Assembly (NCBI RefSeq): GCF_005144965.1
Contig: NZ_CP039704.1
Location: 930,001 to 994,000, forward strand
From: Hankyongella ginsenosidimutans
GTDB taxonomy: Bacteria > Pseudomonadota > Alphaproteobacteria > Sphingomonadales > Sphingomonadaceae
Length of the DNA stretch: 64,000 bases
Direction: 5' to 3'
The position numbers and the translations under genes were made by a program. The notes below the pieces were generated by a model that worked only from the letters and a program-made list of their open reading frames with translations, did not search any database and was not told where the DNA came from. Within the stretch, counting starts at the first letter, position 1; each line of letters starts with the position of its first letter. Below are positions 48,604-60,725 of the stretch, in pieces.

Positions 48604-49523
48604 TTACGTAAACGTCAACAAAAGCCCCAAGGTCAATGCGAGAAGTGCACCGGCGATGCGGTTCGCGCGAAATAATCGAAGGCATACGAATGCATCATCC
48701 ACCGACAAACGTATCGCCTGCCAGAAGAGGTGCGCGGCAAATGGCAGCAGGCAGGCAGTCGCCGCCCAACCGACCCCAGATTCGAACGCCGCCGCCATGC
48801 AAAGCACGCTGGCAACATAAAAAGCGCCACGCCCCGACGCGCATGCGGCCCCAAGGCCCGGCCGAGGATTTGACGCCGGCCAGCGCATCGTCCTCCTTGT
48901 CCTGCAGCGCGTAGATCGTATCGTAGCCGAGCGTCCAGAACACGCCGCCCAGGTACAGCAGCCACGGGGCCGGCGTCGCCAGGTCGCCGCCAAGCGCCGC
49001 ATAGCCGACCAGCGCGCCCCAGTTGAACGTAAGGCCCAGCCACGCCTGCGGCCACCAGGTGATGCGCTTCATCAGCGGATACGCCGCGACCAGCAGAATG
49101 GAGCCGAGCGCCACCAGCGCCGCCAGCCGGCTCAGTTGCAGCAGCACGATCAGCCCGACCAGGCACTGCGCAAGGGTCCAGGCCAGCGCCTGCTTCGGCG
49201 TCGCCTGGCCGCTCGGCAGCGGCCGCGACCGTGTGCGGGCGACTTGTGCATCCAGGTCGCGGTCGAGAATGTCATTCCAGGTGCAGCCGGCACCGCGCAT
49301 GGCGACGCTGCCAAGCGCGAACCAGCAGGCGAGCCGTATCCCTCCCCAGCGACGCCGAGCCGCTTGATAATGCCGCCAGCAGCAGGCCCCAGATGCAGGG
49401 CCAGAACAACAGCCAGGCGCCGATGGGGCGATCAAGCCGGGACAGGCGGAGATATGGGCGCACGGCGGCCGGCATGCGGTCGATCCAACTGGTCTCGGCG
49501 TCGGGGGTGGCTAGGTTTGGCAT
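48604..49523 (-). CDS. ubiA: 4-Hydroxybenzoate polyprenyltransferase (frameshifted)
   Basis: UbiA attaches the polyprenyl tail in ubiquinone synthesis in the inner membrane. The start MPNLATPDAETSW leads to RLSRLDRPIGAWLLFWPCIW. After a change near 49,345: GAGCTWNDILDRDLDAQVAR (first Asp motif) and RSRPLPSGQATPKQALAW, then LGYDTIYALQDKEDDALAG (second Asp motif). Further changes near 48,870 and 48,830 precede the C-terminal helices. About 305 residues. It diverges from rsmE. Confidence 0.92.
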
Positions 49524-49582
49524 GGCGATGCGGTTATAGCGCCGGATGCACAACTGTCGAACGTGCGACTGTACGCAAGCGC

Positions 49583-50328
49583 ATGCACGCACTAACAGGG
49601 CGGGATGAGCGATACCCGCCCCTGCAACGCCTGTTCGTGCCGCAGCGCCTCGCGCAGGGCCTGGAGATCACGCTTGAACGGGCGCAAAGCCATTACGTCG
49701 CCACGGTGCTCCGCCTGCAGGAAGGCGACGAGATCCTGCTGATCGACGGCGAAACCGGCGAGTGGCGCGCAGAAATCATGCATGCCCACGCCAAGGCGGC
49801 CCTGCTGCGCACCGCGGCGCAAACCCGGCCGCTCGAGACGCCCGCCGACCTCTGGCTCTGTTTCGCCCCAATCAAGCGCGGGCGGATCGACTGGATGATC
49901 GAGAAGGCCTGCGAGTTGGGCGTGGCCCGCGTCGTGCCGGTCATGACCCAGCGCACGATCGTCGATCGGCTCGCGGACGAGCGGCTGCGCCAGCACATGA
50001 TCGAGGCAGCCGAGCAATGCGGCCGGACGCACATTCCCGAGATCGCGCCGCTCGCCAGGCTTCCCGCCCTGCTCAACGCCTGGCCAACGGAGCGCCGCCT
50101 GCTGTTCTGCGACGAGACCGGCGGGGCCGCGCTCGGCATGGTGCCACTCGACGCGCCGGCAGCAATCCTGATCGGACCGGAGGGCGGTTTCACCCCGCCG
50201 AGCGCGACTTGCTGCGCCCGCATCCACAGGCGACCGCCGTCTCGCTCGGGCCACGCATTCTGCGCGCGGACACAGCGGCCGTCGCAGCGCTGGCGGCCTG
50301 GCAAGCGCTCGCTGGCGACTGGCGCTGA
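49583..50328 (+). CDS. rsmE: 16S rRNA m3U1498 methyltransferase RsmE (one frameshift)
   Basis: [17 protein letters not shown] and [20 protein letters not shown] form the PUA-like N-domain; [37 protein letters not shown] and [12 protein letters not shown] form the SPOUT knot. After a change near 50,200 it ends [20 protein letters not shown] and [11 protein letters not shown]. An ATG at 49606 (MSDTR, out of frame) could be the true start if a base is missing near there. Confidence 0.93.
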
Positions 50329-50412
50329 CGCCTGCCTTTCGAAACAGTCCGTTGCCCGCTTGCCTTGCTCGGCCCGCTTGCAGCGGTCATTGCGCTCGAC
50401 TAACGGCAGAGC

Positions 50413-51779
50413 ATGAGTGGACCGAGCCCCAAGAATAAAACGAACGCCCGATCGAAGGCATGGCCGATCTGGTCGCGCACCTCGCGTCGGGGAAAACCGA
50501 AGGCTGCATGGCGGCTGGGCACCGAACACGAGAAGTTCGTGTATCGCACCAGCGACCTGAAGCCCCGAGCTACTTTGAGCCGAACGGCATCCGCGCCCTG
50601 CTGAAGGGCCTTGAGCGCTTCGGCTGGCAGCCGGTGGTCGAAGGCGACAATGTCATCGCGCTGCAGCAGGGCATGGCGTCGATCAGCCTGGAACCCGCCG
50701 GCCAGTTCGAGCTGTCCGGCGCACCGCTGGAAACGTTGCACCAGACCTGCAGCGAAGTCGGCGCGCACCTCCAGCAGTGCCGGACCGTCGGCGAAGAACT
50801 CGGCCTTGGCTTCCTCGGCCTCGGCTTCACGCCGATCGACCGGCGCGACGAAATGCCGGTAATGCCCAAGGGCCGCTACGCCATCATGATGCGCCACATG
50901 CCGCGCGTCGGCAGCCTTGGCCTCGACATGATGCAGCGCACCTGCACCGTGCAGGTGAACCTCGATTATGCGACCGAAGCCGACATGGTGCAGAAATTCC
51001 GCACCAGCTTGGCATTGCAACCCATCGCGACGGCCCTGTTCGCCAATTCGCCGTTCAGCGAGGGCAAGCCCAACGGCTTCCTGTCCACCCGCAGCCACAT
51101 CTGGACCGACACCGACCCGCAGCGCACCGGCATGCTCGGCTTCGTGTTCGAGGACGGCTTCAGTTACGAACGCTACGTCGACTACATGCTCGATGTGCCG
51201 ATGTATTTTGTCTACCGCGACGGCACGTACATCGACGCCGCCGGCCAGTCGTTCCGCGACTTCATGGCCGGCGCGCTGCCGGCGTTGCCGGGCGAGTTGC
51301 CGACCCTCAGCGACTGGAAGGACCATCTCTCGACCGCCTTCCCGGAAGTGCGGTTGAAATCCTATCTCGAGATGCGTGGCGCCGACAGCGGTCCCTGGGC
51401 GCGCATCTGCGCCCTGCCCGCGCTCTGGGTCGGCCTGCTCTACGATCAGGCGGCGCTCGATGCTGCCTGGGACCTGGTGAAGCACTGGACCCCGGCCGAG
51501 CAGCAGGCGCTGCGCGACGCGGTGCCGCGCCTGGGGCTGAAAGCCGAGATCGCCGGGCGCAGCGTTCGCGATGTCGCTCGCGATGTGCTGCGGATCGCTG
51601 ACGCCGGCCTCAAGGCACGCGCGCGCCACGACCAGAGCGGCGGCAGCGAGCAGGGCTTCCTCAATACTTTGTGGGATGTGGTCGAGACCGGCAAGACGCC
51701 TGCCGACACCCTGCTGGAACTGTACCATGGCCGCTGGGCCGGCGACCTCACCCAAGCCTACGCCGAACAGAGCTATTAG
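50413..51779 (+). CDS. gshA: Glutamate-cysteine ligase, plant/alphaproteobacterial type (frameshifted N-terminus)
   Basis: GshA makes gamma-glutamylcysteine, the first step of glutathione synthesis, in line with the GSTs and maiA in this window. The first 60 codons change frame three times (GMADLVAHLASG, then KAAWRLGTEHEKFVYRTSDL, then YFEPNGIRALLKGLERFGWQ); from about 50,570 the frame is open to the end with LEPAGQFELSGAPLETLHQT, MMRHMPRVGSLGLDMMQRTC, NSPFSEGKPNGFLSTRSHIW and LYDQAALDAAWDLV. Order ubiA-rsmE-gshA is typical. Confidence 0.94.
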
Positions 51780-51794
51780 AGCCCGCTGATCAAG

Positions 51795-51882
51795 CCCCTC
51801 CCCTTCAGGGGAGGGGTTGGGGAGGATATTGGACACAAGTAGCCTGACAGGCCCCACCCCGTCCCTCCCCTGAAGGGGAGGG
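51795..51882. repeat. Pair of CCCCTCCCCTTCAGGGGAGGGG palindromes
   Basis: Two self-complementary units (51795-51816 and 51863-51882), themselves inverted, stand after the gshA stop. Similar C/T-rich intergenic repeats are common in alphaproteobacteria. The rest of the gap to 51,980 has no gene. Confidence 0.75.
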
Positions 51883-51980
51883 AGAATGAGTCCACCTTAT
51901 CGCAGCTTGGTACAACCCCATCCGCCAAACGGAAGGGGGTGCAGATTCCGATCAATGGACCTTGGCAGCAGTCCGTTGCT

Positions 51981-53659
51981 CTACAAATCCAGTGCGGCCT
52001 GCCGGTCCTCGTCGCCCTTGGCGGCGGCGGACTTCACTGCATCAGTGCGCGCCATCGGCAGGTCAAGCCGTTTGCCGGGCTTGCCGTCATAGTCGAACAG
52101 TTCAGCGACCGTGATTACCTGCAACCGGTCATCCTCGCGGTTGAGCAGCGGGTGGCGGAACTTGCCGGCGGCTGCGATTTCGTCGCGCATGGGCTTGGTC
52201 GGGAGCGAGGTGCAGATCAGGAAGCCGAACTCGGCCTTTCGCGCTGCCGATCCGAATTGAGCGTGGCAAGGTCGCCGCGTGTTCCGGGGCGCGATTTGAC
52301 CTGGAAGATCGCCTTGCCGTTGGTATCCTTGTCGAGCAGGAAATAGGCGATCCCGTCGATCCCGCCGTCCGCCCCTTCTTCTCGTTGATGCGCGCCTGAT
52401 TGTTCGAGAAGGTGAGCACCGCCCATTTCTCGAACTCCTTGCGCGTCTTGTCGTCCTTGCGGTTGGCGAGCGCCATCGCGCTGTCCAGATCGCGCGGCAC
52501 GCCATCGAGCTTGATGTTGGCCTCGATCGCGGGCCAGTCGTCGGGATAGCGATCCTGCAAACGCTTAAGAATCAGAGCAATCGACTGGTAAGTGATGTCG
52601 ATCCCGATCCAGCGCCGCCCCAGCCGCTGCGCGACCGCGACCGTGGTGCCGCAGCCGCAATAAGCATCGAGCACGGTATCGCCTTCGTTCGACGACGCCT
52701 TGATGATGCGTTCGAGTAGCGCTTCGGGTTTCTGGGTGGGGTAGCCGAGGCGCTCCTGAGCTTGGGAGTTGATCGGTGGAATGTCGACCCACACGTCATT
52801 GAGGGGCACGCCTTCCTGCTCATCAAGCCAGCGCTTCTGCCGAGGCACCCCGCCCCGGGTGGGAAGTAGATTTCGCCGTTCGCGGCCGCTTCCTCCATCC
52901 GCTCCTTAGTCCAACGCCAGACCTTCAGATGACCGCCGAACTCATAAGTAAGGTTGGGGCGATCCGGATTGGGGTTGAGCAGCGAGGTCGCTTGGAAGCG
53001 ACGACCTGTCGCTTCGTCGATCAAGTTGTATCGCTCGAGGTATTCCCGAGAATGTGGCTTGTGCTCGACATTCCAAACGAATGATGGGCTCTTTCTATAG
53101 CTTAGAATGGTATCGTGATTTGAGGCAAAGCGGGTGAAAGCCAATCCTTTTGGCGTCGTGCGTTGCCAAATGACTTCGCTGGCGAAATCACCACCCTGCC
53201 CACAAAACACCGCGTCCAGCACCAGCTTCAGATAGTGCGAGGCGGTCGGGTCGCAGTGGAGGTAGAAGCTCCCGGTGGGTTTCAGCACCCGGTGGATTTC
53301 AACAATCCTGAGCGTCATGTGAACCAGATAGGCGAGCAGCGATCCGCGCCCGAGCACCTTTTCAAGGCCGCGGATCAGCTCGACCGTCTGCTCGGTCCAG
53401 CCCGTATCCCCGCGCGCGGGTTCAGCCGTTCGATGTCGAGGATGTAGTCCAGCCCCTCGACCGCTTCGTCGCCCCAGTTCCAGGTGTCGACGAACGCCTG
53501 CGCCTGCGCGCGATCCTCGCTGCCCTGATTATTGTAAATCTGGAAATAGTTGCGCTTCGAATTGAACGGCGGGTCAATGTAGCACAGGTCGACGCTCGCG
53601 CTGGGGATCTTGCGCCGCAGCACGTCGAGATTGTCGCCGTAATAGAGTTCGTTGCCCAT
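51981..53659 (-). CDS. Beta-class DNA methyltransferase with nuclease-like C-terminal domain (frameshifted)
   Basis: [18 protein letters not shown] and [15 protein letters not shown] (motif IV, DPPF) come first; the S-adenosylmethionine site [20 protein letters not shown] with GIDI comes later, the beta-class order. [28 protein letters not shown] and [17 protein letters not shown] are typical of N6-adenine or N4-cytosine enzymes. After the methylase, [14 protein letters not shown] and [14 protein letters not shown] form a PD-(D/E)xK-like Asp...Gln-x-Lys core, suggesting an attached restriction-type nuclease. Frame changes fall near 53,405, 52,855, 52,370 and 52,250. It sits beside tRNA-Tyr, so it is likely horizontally acquired. 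Confidence 0.85.
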
Positions 53660-53744
53660 GATTGCCCGCGTTGCGCTGCCTCATGATGCACCATAGCTGC
53701 CACCGGGGACGGCGCAACCGACGATGCAACGATTACAGGAGAAG

Positions 53745-53830
53745 TGGTGGAGGGGTTGGATTCGAACCAACGTAGACGTGAAGTCGGCAGATTTACAGTC
53801 TGCTGCCATTGACCGCTCGGCCACCCCTCC
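53745..53830 (-). tRNA. tRNA-Tyr (GUA)
   Basis: Read on the minus strand it is an 86-base tRNA with a long variable arm, acceptor GGAGGGG/CCCCTCC, anticodon loop CTGTAAA (GTA), T-arm GGTTCGAATCC and an encoded CCA. It lies 85 bases upstream of the methyltransferase gene. Confidence 0.95.
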
Positions 53831-53919
53831 ACACGGGGCAAATTCGCTATGATGCGAAAGGCAGTCGCTAGTGATGGATTCGCTCTTTCCTGTCAACGCC
53901 GAACGAGTCAAATGGCGAT

Positions 53920-54716
53920 ATGACTCGAAGGAACGCACCAGACTCAGGCCGCAGCGGTGGCCGCACCAGCGCCGGACCCGGCTTGCCCGGACCGGCAAGC
54001 CCACCGGTATGGACGCTGTACGCCTCTATGGCCGTCATGCGGTACATGCCGCCCTCGACAACCCGGCGCGGATCAAGAAGCGCCTGCACGGCACCAAGGA
54101 GGCGCTGGACGAGATCGTGCTCGATCCCGCCTGGCCGATCACCGTGTGCGACGCCGCCGACCTGAAACGCCTGGTGCCGGATGGCGCACCGACCCAGGGC
54201 CTGGTGCTGGACACCGCGCCGCTGGAGCCGGTGTGGCTCGGCGATGTTCTCGCCGGGGCCGGGCCTGCTCAAAGCCTCATGGTGCTCGACCAGGTGACCG
54301 ACCCGCACAATGTCGGCGCGATCCTGCGCTCGGCCGCCGCCCTTGATGCCGCCGCCGTCATCACCCAGGACCGGCACAGTCCGCCCGAGACCGGTGCGCT
54401 CGCCAAGGCGGCATCCGGCTGCCTGGAGCTTATTCCCTGGGTACGGGTGACCAACATCGCCCGCGCGCTTGAGGAAATCGCCGAGGCCGGCTTCTGGCGG
54501 CTGGGGCTCGACGGTGCGGCGGATGCGTCCCTTGAGGAGGCGCTGGGTGACGCGCGCGCCTGCCTTGTACTCGGGGCGGAAGGCGAGGGCCTGCGCCGCA
54601 ACGTCGCCGAACACTGCGACCAGCTTGCGCGCCTGCCCATGCGCACGGGCGTCGAGAGCCTCAACGTCTCCAACGCGGCGGCCATCGCGCTGTACGCCGC
54701 ACGCCGGCGCTTTTAA
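53920..54716 (+). CDS. rlmB: TrmH-family rRNA 2'-O-methyltransferase (RlmB-like)
   Basis: LYGRHAVHAALDNPARIKKR starts the substrate-binding domain; the SPOUT knot motifs follow: LDQVTDPHNVGAILRSAAAL, LGAEGEGLRRNVAEHCD and VESLNVSNAAAIALYAARR. It should methylate G2251 of 23S rRNA. The ATG at 53920 (MTRRNAPDSGRSGG) gives a natural basic N-terminus and must change frame near 54,000; the other frame is open from 53,871 but its first 45 residues look non-native. Confidence 0.88.
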
Positions 54717-54726
54717 TGAGCGAAGG

Positions 54727-54860
54727 ACGCCAATCCCTCTCCCACAAGCGGCGAGAGGGTGGCGAGCATAGCGAGCCGGGTGAGGGTATCTGTGGGAACA
54801 AGCCCCTCTCCCTGTCGTGCTGGCGCACGACCTCCCTCTCCCGCCAGGGGAGGTAATATC
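54727..54860. repeat. CTCTCCC-rich intergenic repeat
   Basis: CCCTCTCCC, GAGAGGGTGGCGAGC, AGCGAGCCGGGTGAGGG and further CCCTCTCCC/AGGGGAGG segments form an imperfect inverted repeat of a type widespread between proteobacterial genes. No coding potential. Confidence 0.65.
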
Positions 54861-54899
54861 GTTTCAGAGGGTTTGATATGTGCGACATGGGGAACACGA

Positions 54900-56183
54900 A
54901 TGCTGTCACGCTGGTTGACCGACAGGCGGTTCCTGCCGCTGTGCCTGATCCTGTTCGTCGTGTTGCGGTTGGGTGTCGCGCTGCTGTTCCCGGTAACCCC
55001 GGTGTCGGACAGCGCCTTCTACGTCGACCGCGCGCGCGAGATGGTGGCGGGGCTCGGCTATCAGGAGCAGGGCCACCCGACCGCTTACTGGCCGGTCGGC
55101 TACCCGGCGCTGCTGGCCGGGGGCTATTGGCTGACGGGCTCCATGCCGCTGACCATCATTGCGCTCAATCTCGCGGCCGGGCTGGCGACGTTCTGGCTGC
55201 TCGGCGTCATCGGTCGCCGGGTGAGCATACCGGCGGCGGGCATACGGTTTGCGCAACTGGCGCTGACGCTCTACCCCAACCACATCGTCTACACCGGGCA
55301 AGCCCTCTCCGAGGTCGTGTATACCGCGCTGATCCTCGGCGGCATGGCCTTGATGCTGCGCGAGCCAAGGCTCGCCAATCTGGCGCTCGCCGGGTTGGTG
55401 CTCGGGTTTGCCACCTACGTGAAGGCGCAGACCACGGCCTTTCCGCTCGGCGTACTGATCGCCATGGCGCTGCTCGAGCGCGCCAACCGCCGCTGGTCGC
55501 TGCTTGCCGGCGGCGCGCTGCTCTACGCGGTGATGTTTGCGACCGTGCTGCCGTGGTCGCTGCGCAACGCGGAACAGCTGGGCCATTTCGTGCTGATCTC
55601 GACCAATGGCGGCCCGACCCTGCTGGACGGCAACAACGACATCGCCGACGGCGGCTCGACGAACATGTACGCCAACCCGGCACTCAAACCGCTGATCTAC
55701 AGCCTGCCGGTCCCGTTCGAAGACCGGATCGCGCGGCAGGTGGAATGGGACCAGGCGACCCGCGCCGCCGCCCGCGCCTGGATCGCGGACAACCCTGGCC
55801 AGTTCGCCGCCCTGCTGCCGAGGAAAGCCCTGAAGCTGTGGCTGGTCGATGGCGAGGGCTTCTGGGCCCACGAGGGGCAATATACGGCGCACGCGACCGT
55901 GCTGAAGGGGCTGCGCATCGCCAACCAGGGCTTTACGGCCTCATTCTGCTGCTGGCGCTGCCGGGGCTGTGGTCCGGGCTGGCCGGGTGGCTGCGGGCGA
56001 CCCTGAGCGCGCGACGCTGCTCTACCTCAGCCTGTTTGCCGTGTTCACGACGCTGGTGTGCATGGCTTTTCCGGCCAGATTCGCTATCATTTTCCAGCGA
56101 TGCCGTTCCTCATGCTGGCAGGCGGCTGGACGCTGATGCGTCGCAGTGGAGGGCTTGCGGGCGGCGGAGACCGCCCCATATGA
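54900..56183 (+). CDS. Glycosyltransferase family 39-like membrane protein (frameshifted end)
   Basis: [20 protein letters not shown] and [20 protein letters not shown], where the Asp near the first periplasmic loop fits the GT39/ArnT-type catalytic acid; [20 protein letters not shown] and eight or more membrane segments follow. A change near 55,930 leads to [18 protein letters not shown] and a second near 56,030 to the end at 56,183. This class transfers sugars from polyprenyl phosphate to lipid or protein. Its TGA overlaps the hslV ATG. Confidence 0.8.
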
Positions 56184-56761
56184 CGCTCTCCCAACAGGAG
56201 CGTTTCGTGACCAATCCCTTCGATGCATCGCAGTGGCACGGCACCACCATCCTCAGCGTGCGCAAGGACGGGCGCGTGGTGGTGGCCGGCGACGGCCAGG
56301 TGAGCCTGGGCCAGACCGTCATCAAAGCCAATGCCCGCAAGGTGCGCCCTCTGGGCGGCGGCAGCGTGATCGCCGGGTTCGCCGGCGCAACCGCCGACGC
56401 CTTCACCCTGTTCGAGCGGCTGGAGGCCAAGCTGGAGCGCTACCCAGGCCAGTTGACCCGCGCCTGCGTCGAGCTGGCCAAGGACTGGCGCACCGACCGC
56501 TATCTGCGCCGTCTGGAGGCGATGATGGCGGTTGCCGACAAGACTGCCTCCCTGGTGCTGACCGGTACCGGCGACGTGCTGGAGCCGGAGGACGGGCTGA
56601 TCGCCATCGGCTCCGGCGGCAACTTCGCGCTGGCGGCTGCCCGCGCCCTGATCGACACCGAGCTCGACGCCGAGGCCATCGCCCGCAAGGCCATGAAAAT
56701 CGCCGCTGACATCTGCGTCTACACCAACGGCAACCTGACGATCGAGAGCCTTGATGCTTAA
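56180..56761 (+). CDS. hslV: HslV, peptidase subunit of the HslUV protease
   Basis: Intact. [20 protein letters not shown] contains the catalytic Thr that is exposed after propeptide removal; [39 protein letters not shown] and [16 protein letters not shown]-type [17 protein letters not shown] follow. It assembles as a dodecamer with HslU hexamers. ATG at 56180 gives a 15- to 19-residue propeptide; GTG at 56207 is an alternative. It overlaps the upstream and hslU genes. Confidence 0.96.
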   Translation: MTLSQQERFVTNPFDASQWHGTTILSVRKDGRVVVAGDGQVSLGQTVIKANARKVRPLGGGSVIAGFAGATADAFTLFERLEAKLERYPGQLTRACVELAKDWRTDRYLRRLEAMMAVADKTASLVLTGTGDVLEPEDGLIAIGSGGNFALAAARALIDTELDAEAIARKAMKIAADICVYTNGNLTIESLDA

Positions 56762-58090
56762 CCCGGACCCCGTCTCCCCAGAGCGCGCCGCCGCCCTGAC
56801 CCCGCGCGAGATCGTCGCCGCGCTTGACCGCTACATCGTCGGCCAGGCGGAGGCGAAGAAAGCCGTGGCGATCGCCCTGCGCAACCGCTGGCGCCGCCAG
56901 CAGCTTCCCGAGGCCCTGCGCGAGGAAGTCAACCCGAAGAATATCCTGATGATCGGGCCGACCGGCTGCGGCAAGACCGAGATCAGCCGCCGGCTGGCCC
57001 GGTTGGCCGGCGCGCCGTTCCTGAAGATCGAGGCGACCAAGTTCACCGAAGTCGGCTACGTCGGCCGTGACGTGGATTCGATCATCCGCGATCTGGTCGA
57101 GGAAGCGATCCGGCTGGTGCGCGAGGCCCGGCGTACCCAGGTGCGCGAGCCGGCAGAAGCGGCGGCCGAGGCCCGGCTGATCGATGCACTGGTCGGCAAG
57201 GATGCGTCTGACGCCACCCGGCAGAAATTCCAGGCCATGCTGCGCGACGGCGCGCTCGATGCCCGTGAGGTCGAGATCGAGGTCGCCGACACCGCCTCGC
57301 CGTTCCCGGCCATGGACATCCCCGGCATGCCCGGAGGCTCGGTCGGCATGATCAACCTCGGCGACATGCTCGGCAAGGCACTGGGCAGCCGCACCAAGCG
57401 CCGCAAGATGCCGGTCGACCAGGCCCGCGACCTGCTGATTGCCGAGGAGTCCGACAAGCGGCTCGACACGGACGCGATCCAGCGCGAGGCAATCCTCTCG
57501 GCCGAGCAGAACGGCATCGTGTTCCTCGACGAGATCGACAAGATCGCGGTCTCGGACGTGCGCGGCGGCTCGGTCAGCCGCGAGGGCGTGCAGCGCGACC
57601 TGCTGCCGCTGATCGAGGGCACGACGGTCGCGACCAAATACGGCCCGGTGAAGACGGATCATATCCTGTTCATCGCGTCCGGCGCCTTCCATCTCTCAAG
57701 CCCTCCGACCTGCTGCCGGAACTGCAGGGGCGGCTGCCGATCCGCGTGGAGCTGAAGGGGCTGACCCGCGCGGATTTCATCGCCATCCTCAGCGATACCG
57801 AGGCCTCGCTGATCCGTCAGTACCGCGAACTGATGGCGACCGAAGGCGTGACGCTGGACTTTGCCCGCGACGGCATCGAGGCGATCGCGGCGACGGCGGC
57901 CCAGTTGAACGACACGGTGGAGAACATCGGTGCCAGGCGGCTGCAGACGATCATGGAAAAGCTGCTGGAGGAAATCAGCTTCGAGGCCAGCGAGCGCGCC
58001 GGCGACACGCTGGCGATCGATGCCGCCTATGTAACCGCGCGCCTGAGCGGCCTGGCCGGCGACACCGACCTCAGCCGATTTATTTTATGA
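56754..58090 (+). CDS. hslU: HslU, ATPase subunit of the HslUV protease (one frameshift)
   Basis: [20 protein letters not shown], Walker [41 protein letters not shown], Walker [15 protein letters not shown] and [20 protein letters not shown] are all present. Near 57,698 TCTCTCAAGCCC lacks a C for [13 protein letters not shown], and the second frame runs [19 protein letters not shown] to DLSRFIL at 58,090. About 445 residues. It unfolds substrates for HslV. Confidence 0.96.
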
Positions 58091-58194
58091 CGTTATGATG
58101 GGGTTTAGCACACAAAAATGTGTCTCCGGCACAACAGGCGGCAAAAACATTACATCCCGGCCAATTCAACGAACCGCGGGAATGGTTTCCTGCT

Positions 58195-58222
58195 TTGACA
58201 ACAGTTAACGCGCGCATAGTCT
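58195..58222 (+). promoter_or_regulatory. Sigma-70-like promoter for the TonB receptor
   Basis: TTGACA (58195-58200) and TAGTCT (58217-58222) are 16 bases apart, about 50 bases before the ATG at 58273, which has AGGGAG in front. The -10 is weak. Confidence 0.45.
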
Positions 58223-58272
58223 CCGCCAACCGGGCGCAATCGCCCCAAATGACATAGGGCAGGGAGACACTC

Positions 58273-60683
58273 ATGAACTATATGACTAACCGGCGCTGCA
58301 CGCCGTATGCGGCGCATCCGCACTTGCGGTGATGCTTGGTTGCGCACAAGCGCATGCGCAGAGCTCCACAGCAGATAATTCTGACACTCAAATCCTCGAC
58401 GAGATCATCGTCACAGCGACGAAACGCGCCTCAACCATTCAGGACGTGCCGTTCTCCATCAACGCACTGACGTCCAAGGATATTGAACGGCTGAATGCCA
58501 ACAGCATCGAGGATTTGTCGCGCAACGTCGCAGGCCTCACGATCCAGAACCTCGGGCCGGGCCAGAGCCAAGTCTCGATCCGCGGCACCTCGGCCGGCCA
58601 GATCGTGCGCGACCAGCCGGGCGTGAAGGAACAGGTCGGCATCTACATCGACGAGTCGGTGATCTCGCTGTCGCTATTCACGCCGGACCTTGACTTCTAT
58701 GACCTCAACCGGGTCGAGACGCTGCGCGGCCCGCAGGGTACGCTGTTCGGCTCCGGCTCGATCGGCGGCACCATCCGCTACATCACCAATCAACCCAAAC
58801 TCGACAAGTTCGAGGGTTCGGCCGAAGGCAATGTGAACGTGACCGGTGGCGGCGGAGTCGGCGGCCACATCAAGGGGCGATCAACGTCCCGATCGTCACC
58901 GATAAGGTCGCCGTGCGCGCCGTCGGTTATTACACCCGCTACGGCGGCTATATCGATGCGCTCCGTGAAGACGGCAGCACTGACAGCAACGTCAACTCCG
59001 GCGAGCGCTATGGCGGACGCATCGCCATCACCCTGAAGCCGACGGAGAGCCTCACCATCACGCCGCGCGTGATCTATCAGAAGCAGACGTACGACGGCTT
59101 CAACCGTGAAGACGTTTACAACCTCTACGCCAACCCGTTCACCACGACCCGTCCGCCGGTACAGCTTGGCGAGCGCGAGCAGTTCCTGTTGCTTGACGAG
59201 GGCTTCAGCGACCGCACTGTGATCGCTGACGCCGTGGTCAATCTGGCGCTCGACAATTTCGAGGTGGTGTCCGTCTCCAGCTACACCAACCGCGACATTC
59301 TGGTCAGCCGCGACGCCAGCGCCTTGACCGGCAGCGTGTCGGTCGACCTCGGCTTCCCGGATGCCGGGGTTCTGCTACCCTCCAACCTTCGCGACGCCAC
59401 CAAACTCTACCAGTACACACAGGAACTGCGCCTTGCCTCAACCGGCTCAGGCCCGTTCCAGTGGGTGTTCGGTGCCTTTATTCGACCGTCGACCGCAACT
59501 ACGGCCAGACCCTGCCGACCCCGGGATATGACGCCTTCACCGACTCCACCCTCGGCGCTGGCGTCGCGGCAAGCACCTACACCGGCACCAGTTTCGGCCC
59601 GGATTCGCCGTTCAACTCGGCCCTGACCTACGACATTCGGCAGATCGCGGGCTTCGGCGAGGCCAGCTATCAGTTCACCGACAAGCTGAAGGTGACGGCG
59701 GGCGGCCGTTACTATGATTTCCGCGAAGAACGCACCATCACCTTCGCCGGCCTGTTCGCAGACTCCGTGCGCGATCGTCTCGACACGACCAAATCGAGCG
59801 GGTTCACCCCGCGCTTTCTGGTCAGCTACGACCTGACCGATCGAGTGACGGTGAACGCGCAGGCCGCGCGCGGCTTCCGCCTGGGCGGCGTCAACGACCC
59901 GCTGAACGTGCCGCTGTGCACGGGTAGCGACCTGCAGACCTTCGGCGGCTTCCAGACCTACCGCGACGAGAAGCAGTGGAACTACGAGGTCGGGTTGAAA
60001 AGCTCCGGTCACGGCTTCACGTTCAACACGGCCGCTTACTATTCCGACATCCGTGACCTGCAGGTGACGGTGGATGCCGGCACCTGTTCCTCGCGGATCA
60101 GCTTCAACGTGCCGCGTGCGCACGCCGTCGGCGTCGAATTCGAACTGACCACCTCGCCGCTGGAAGGGCTGGACTTCAGCGTTTCCGGCAACCTGCAACA
60201 GGCGGAGTTTGATTCGACCATTCGCGGCGGTCTAGCCAACGACATCATCGGCGGTGTCGCCAACGGCAACCGCCTGGCGTCGGTACCGAAGTTCCAGATT
60301 TCAGCCAGCATCAACTATTCCTTCGAAGTCGCGCCGGACACCGAAGCCTATGTGAACGCCTCCGTGCAGCATGTCGGCACGCGCTTCACCCAGCCGGGCG
60401 ACCAGATCGACACCCCGCGCACCTTCGTCCACAACCTGCCGTTCGGCGGGCGCCAGCCAATTCGGCAACCACGGTCGATCTGGAGCTGGACAGCTATCAA
60501 CTGGTCAATCTGAGCGCCGGCATCGACTTCCCGAACAATGTCGGCGTGACGTTCTACATCAACAACCTGACCGACGAGAACGCCCAGCTTGGCTTTGATA
60601 GGGAGCGCGGTGGGCGCGCACGCCTGGCGTTCAACACCAACCAGCCCCGCACCTTCGGGCTTACTGGTCGTATTAAATTTTAA
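58273..60683 (+). CDS. TonB-dependent receptor (frameshifted)
   Basis: The signal peptide begins at 58273 (MNYMTNRRC) and shifts frame near 58,305 to VMLGCAQAHAQSS. TonB-box-like ILDEIIVTATKRASTIQDVP is followed by the plug (SIEDLSRNVAGLTIQNLGPG, RVETLRGPQGTLFGSGSIGG) and barrel; changes fall near 58,878, 59,485 and 60,455. The end GRIKF has a terminal Phe. About 790 residues of the FecA/CirA-like plug type found in large receptor sets for siderophores or natural organic compounds. No neighbour indicates the ligand. Confidence 0.92.
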
Positions 60684-60725
60684 GGGGAAAGGACAAACGC
60701 AGCAGGGCTGCTCGCCCCACCTATC

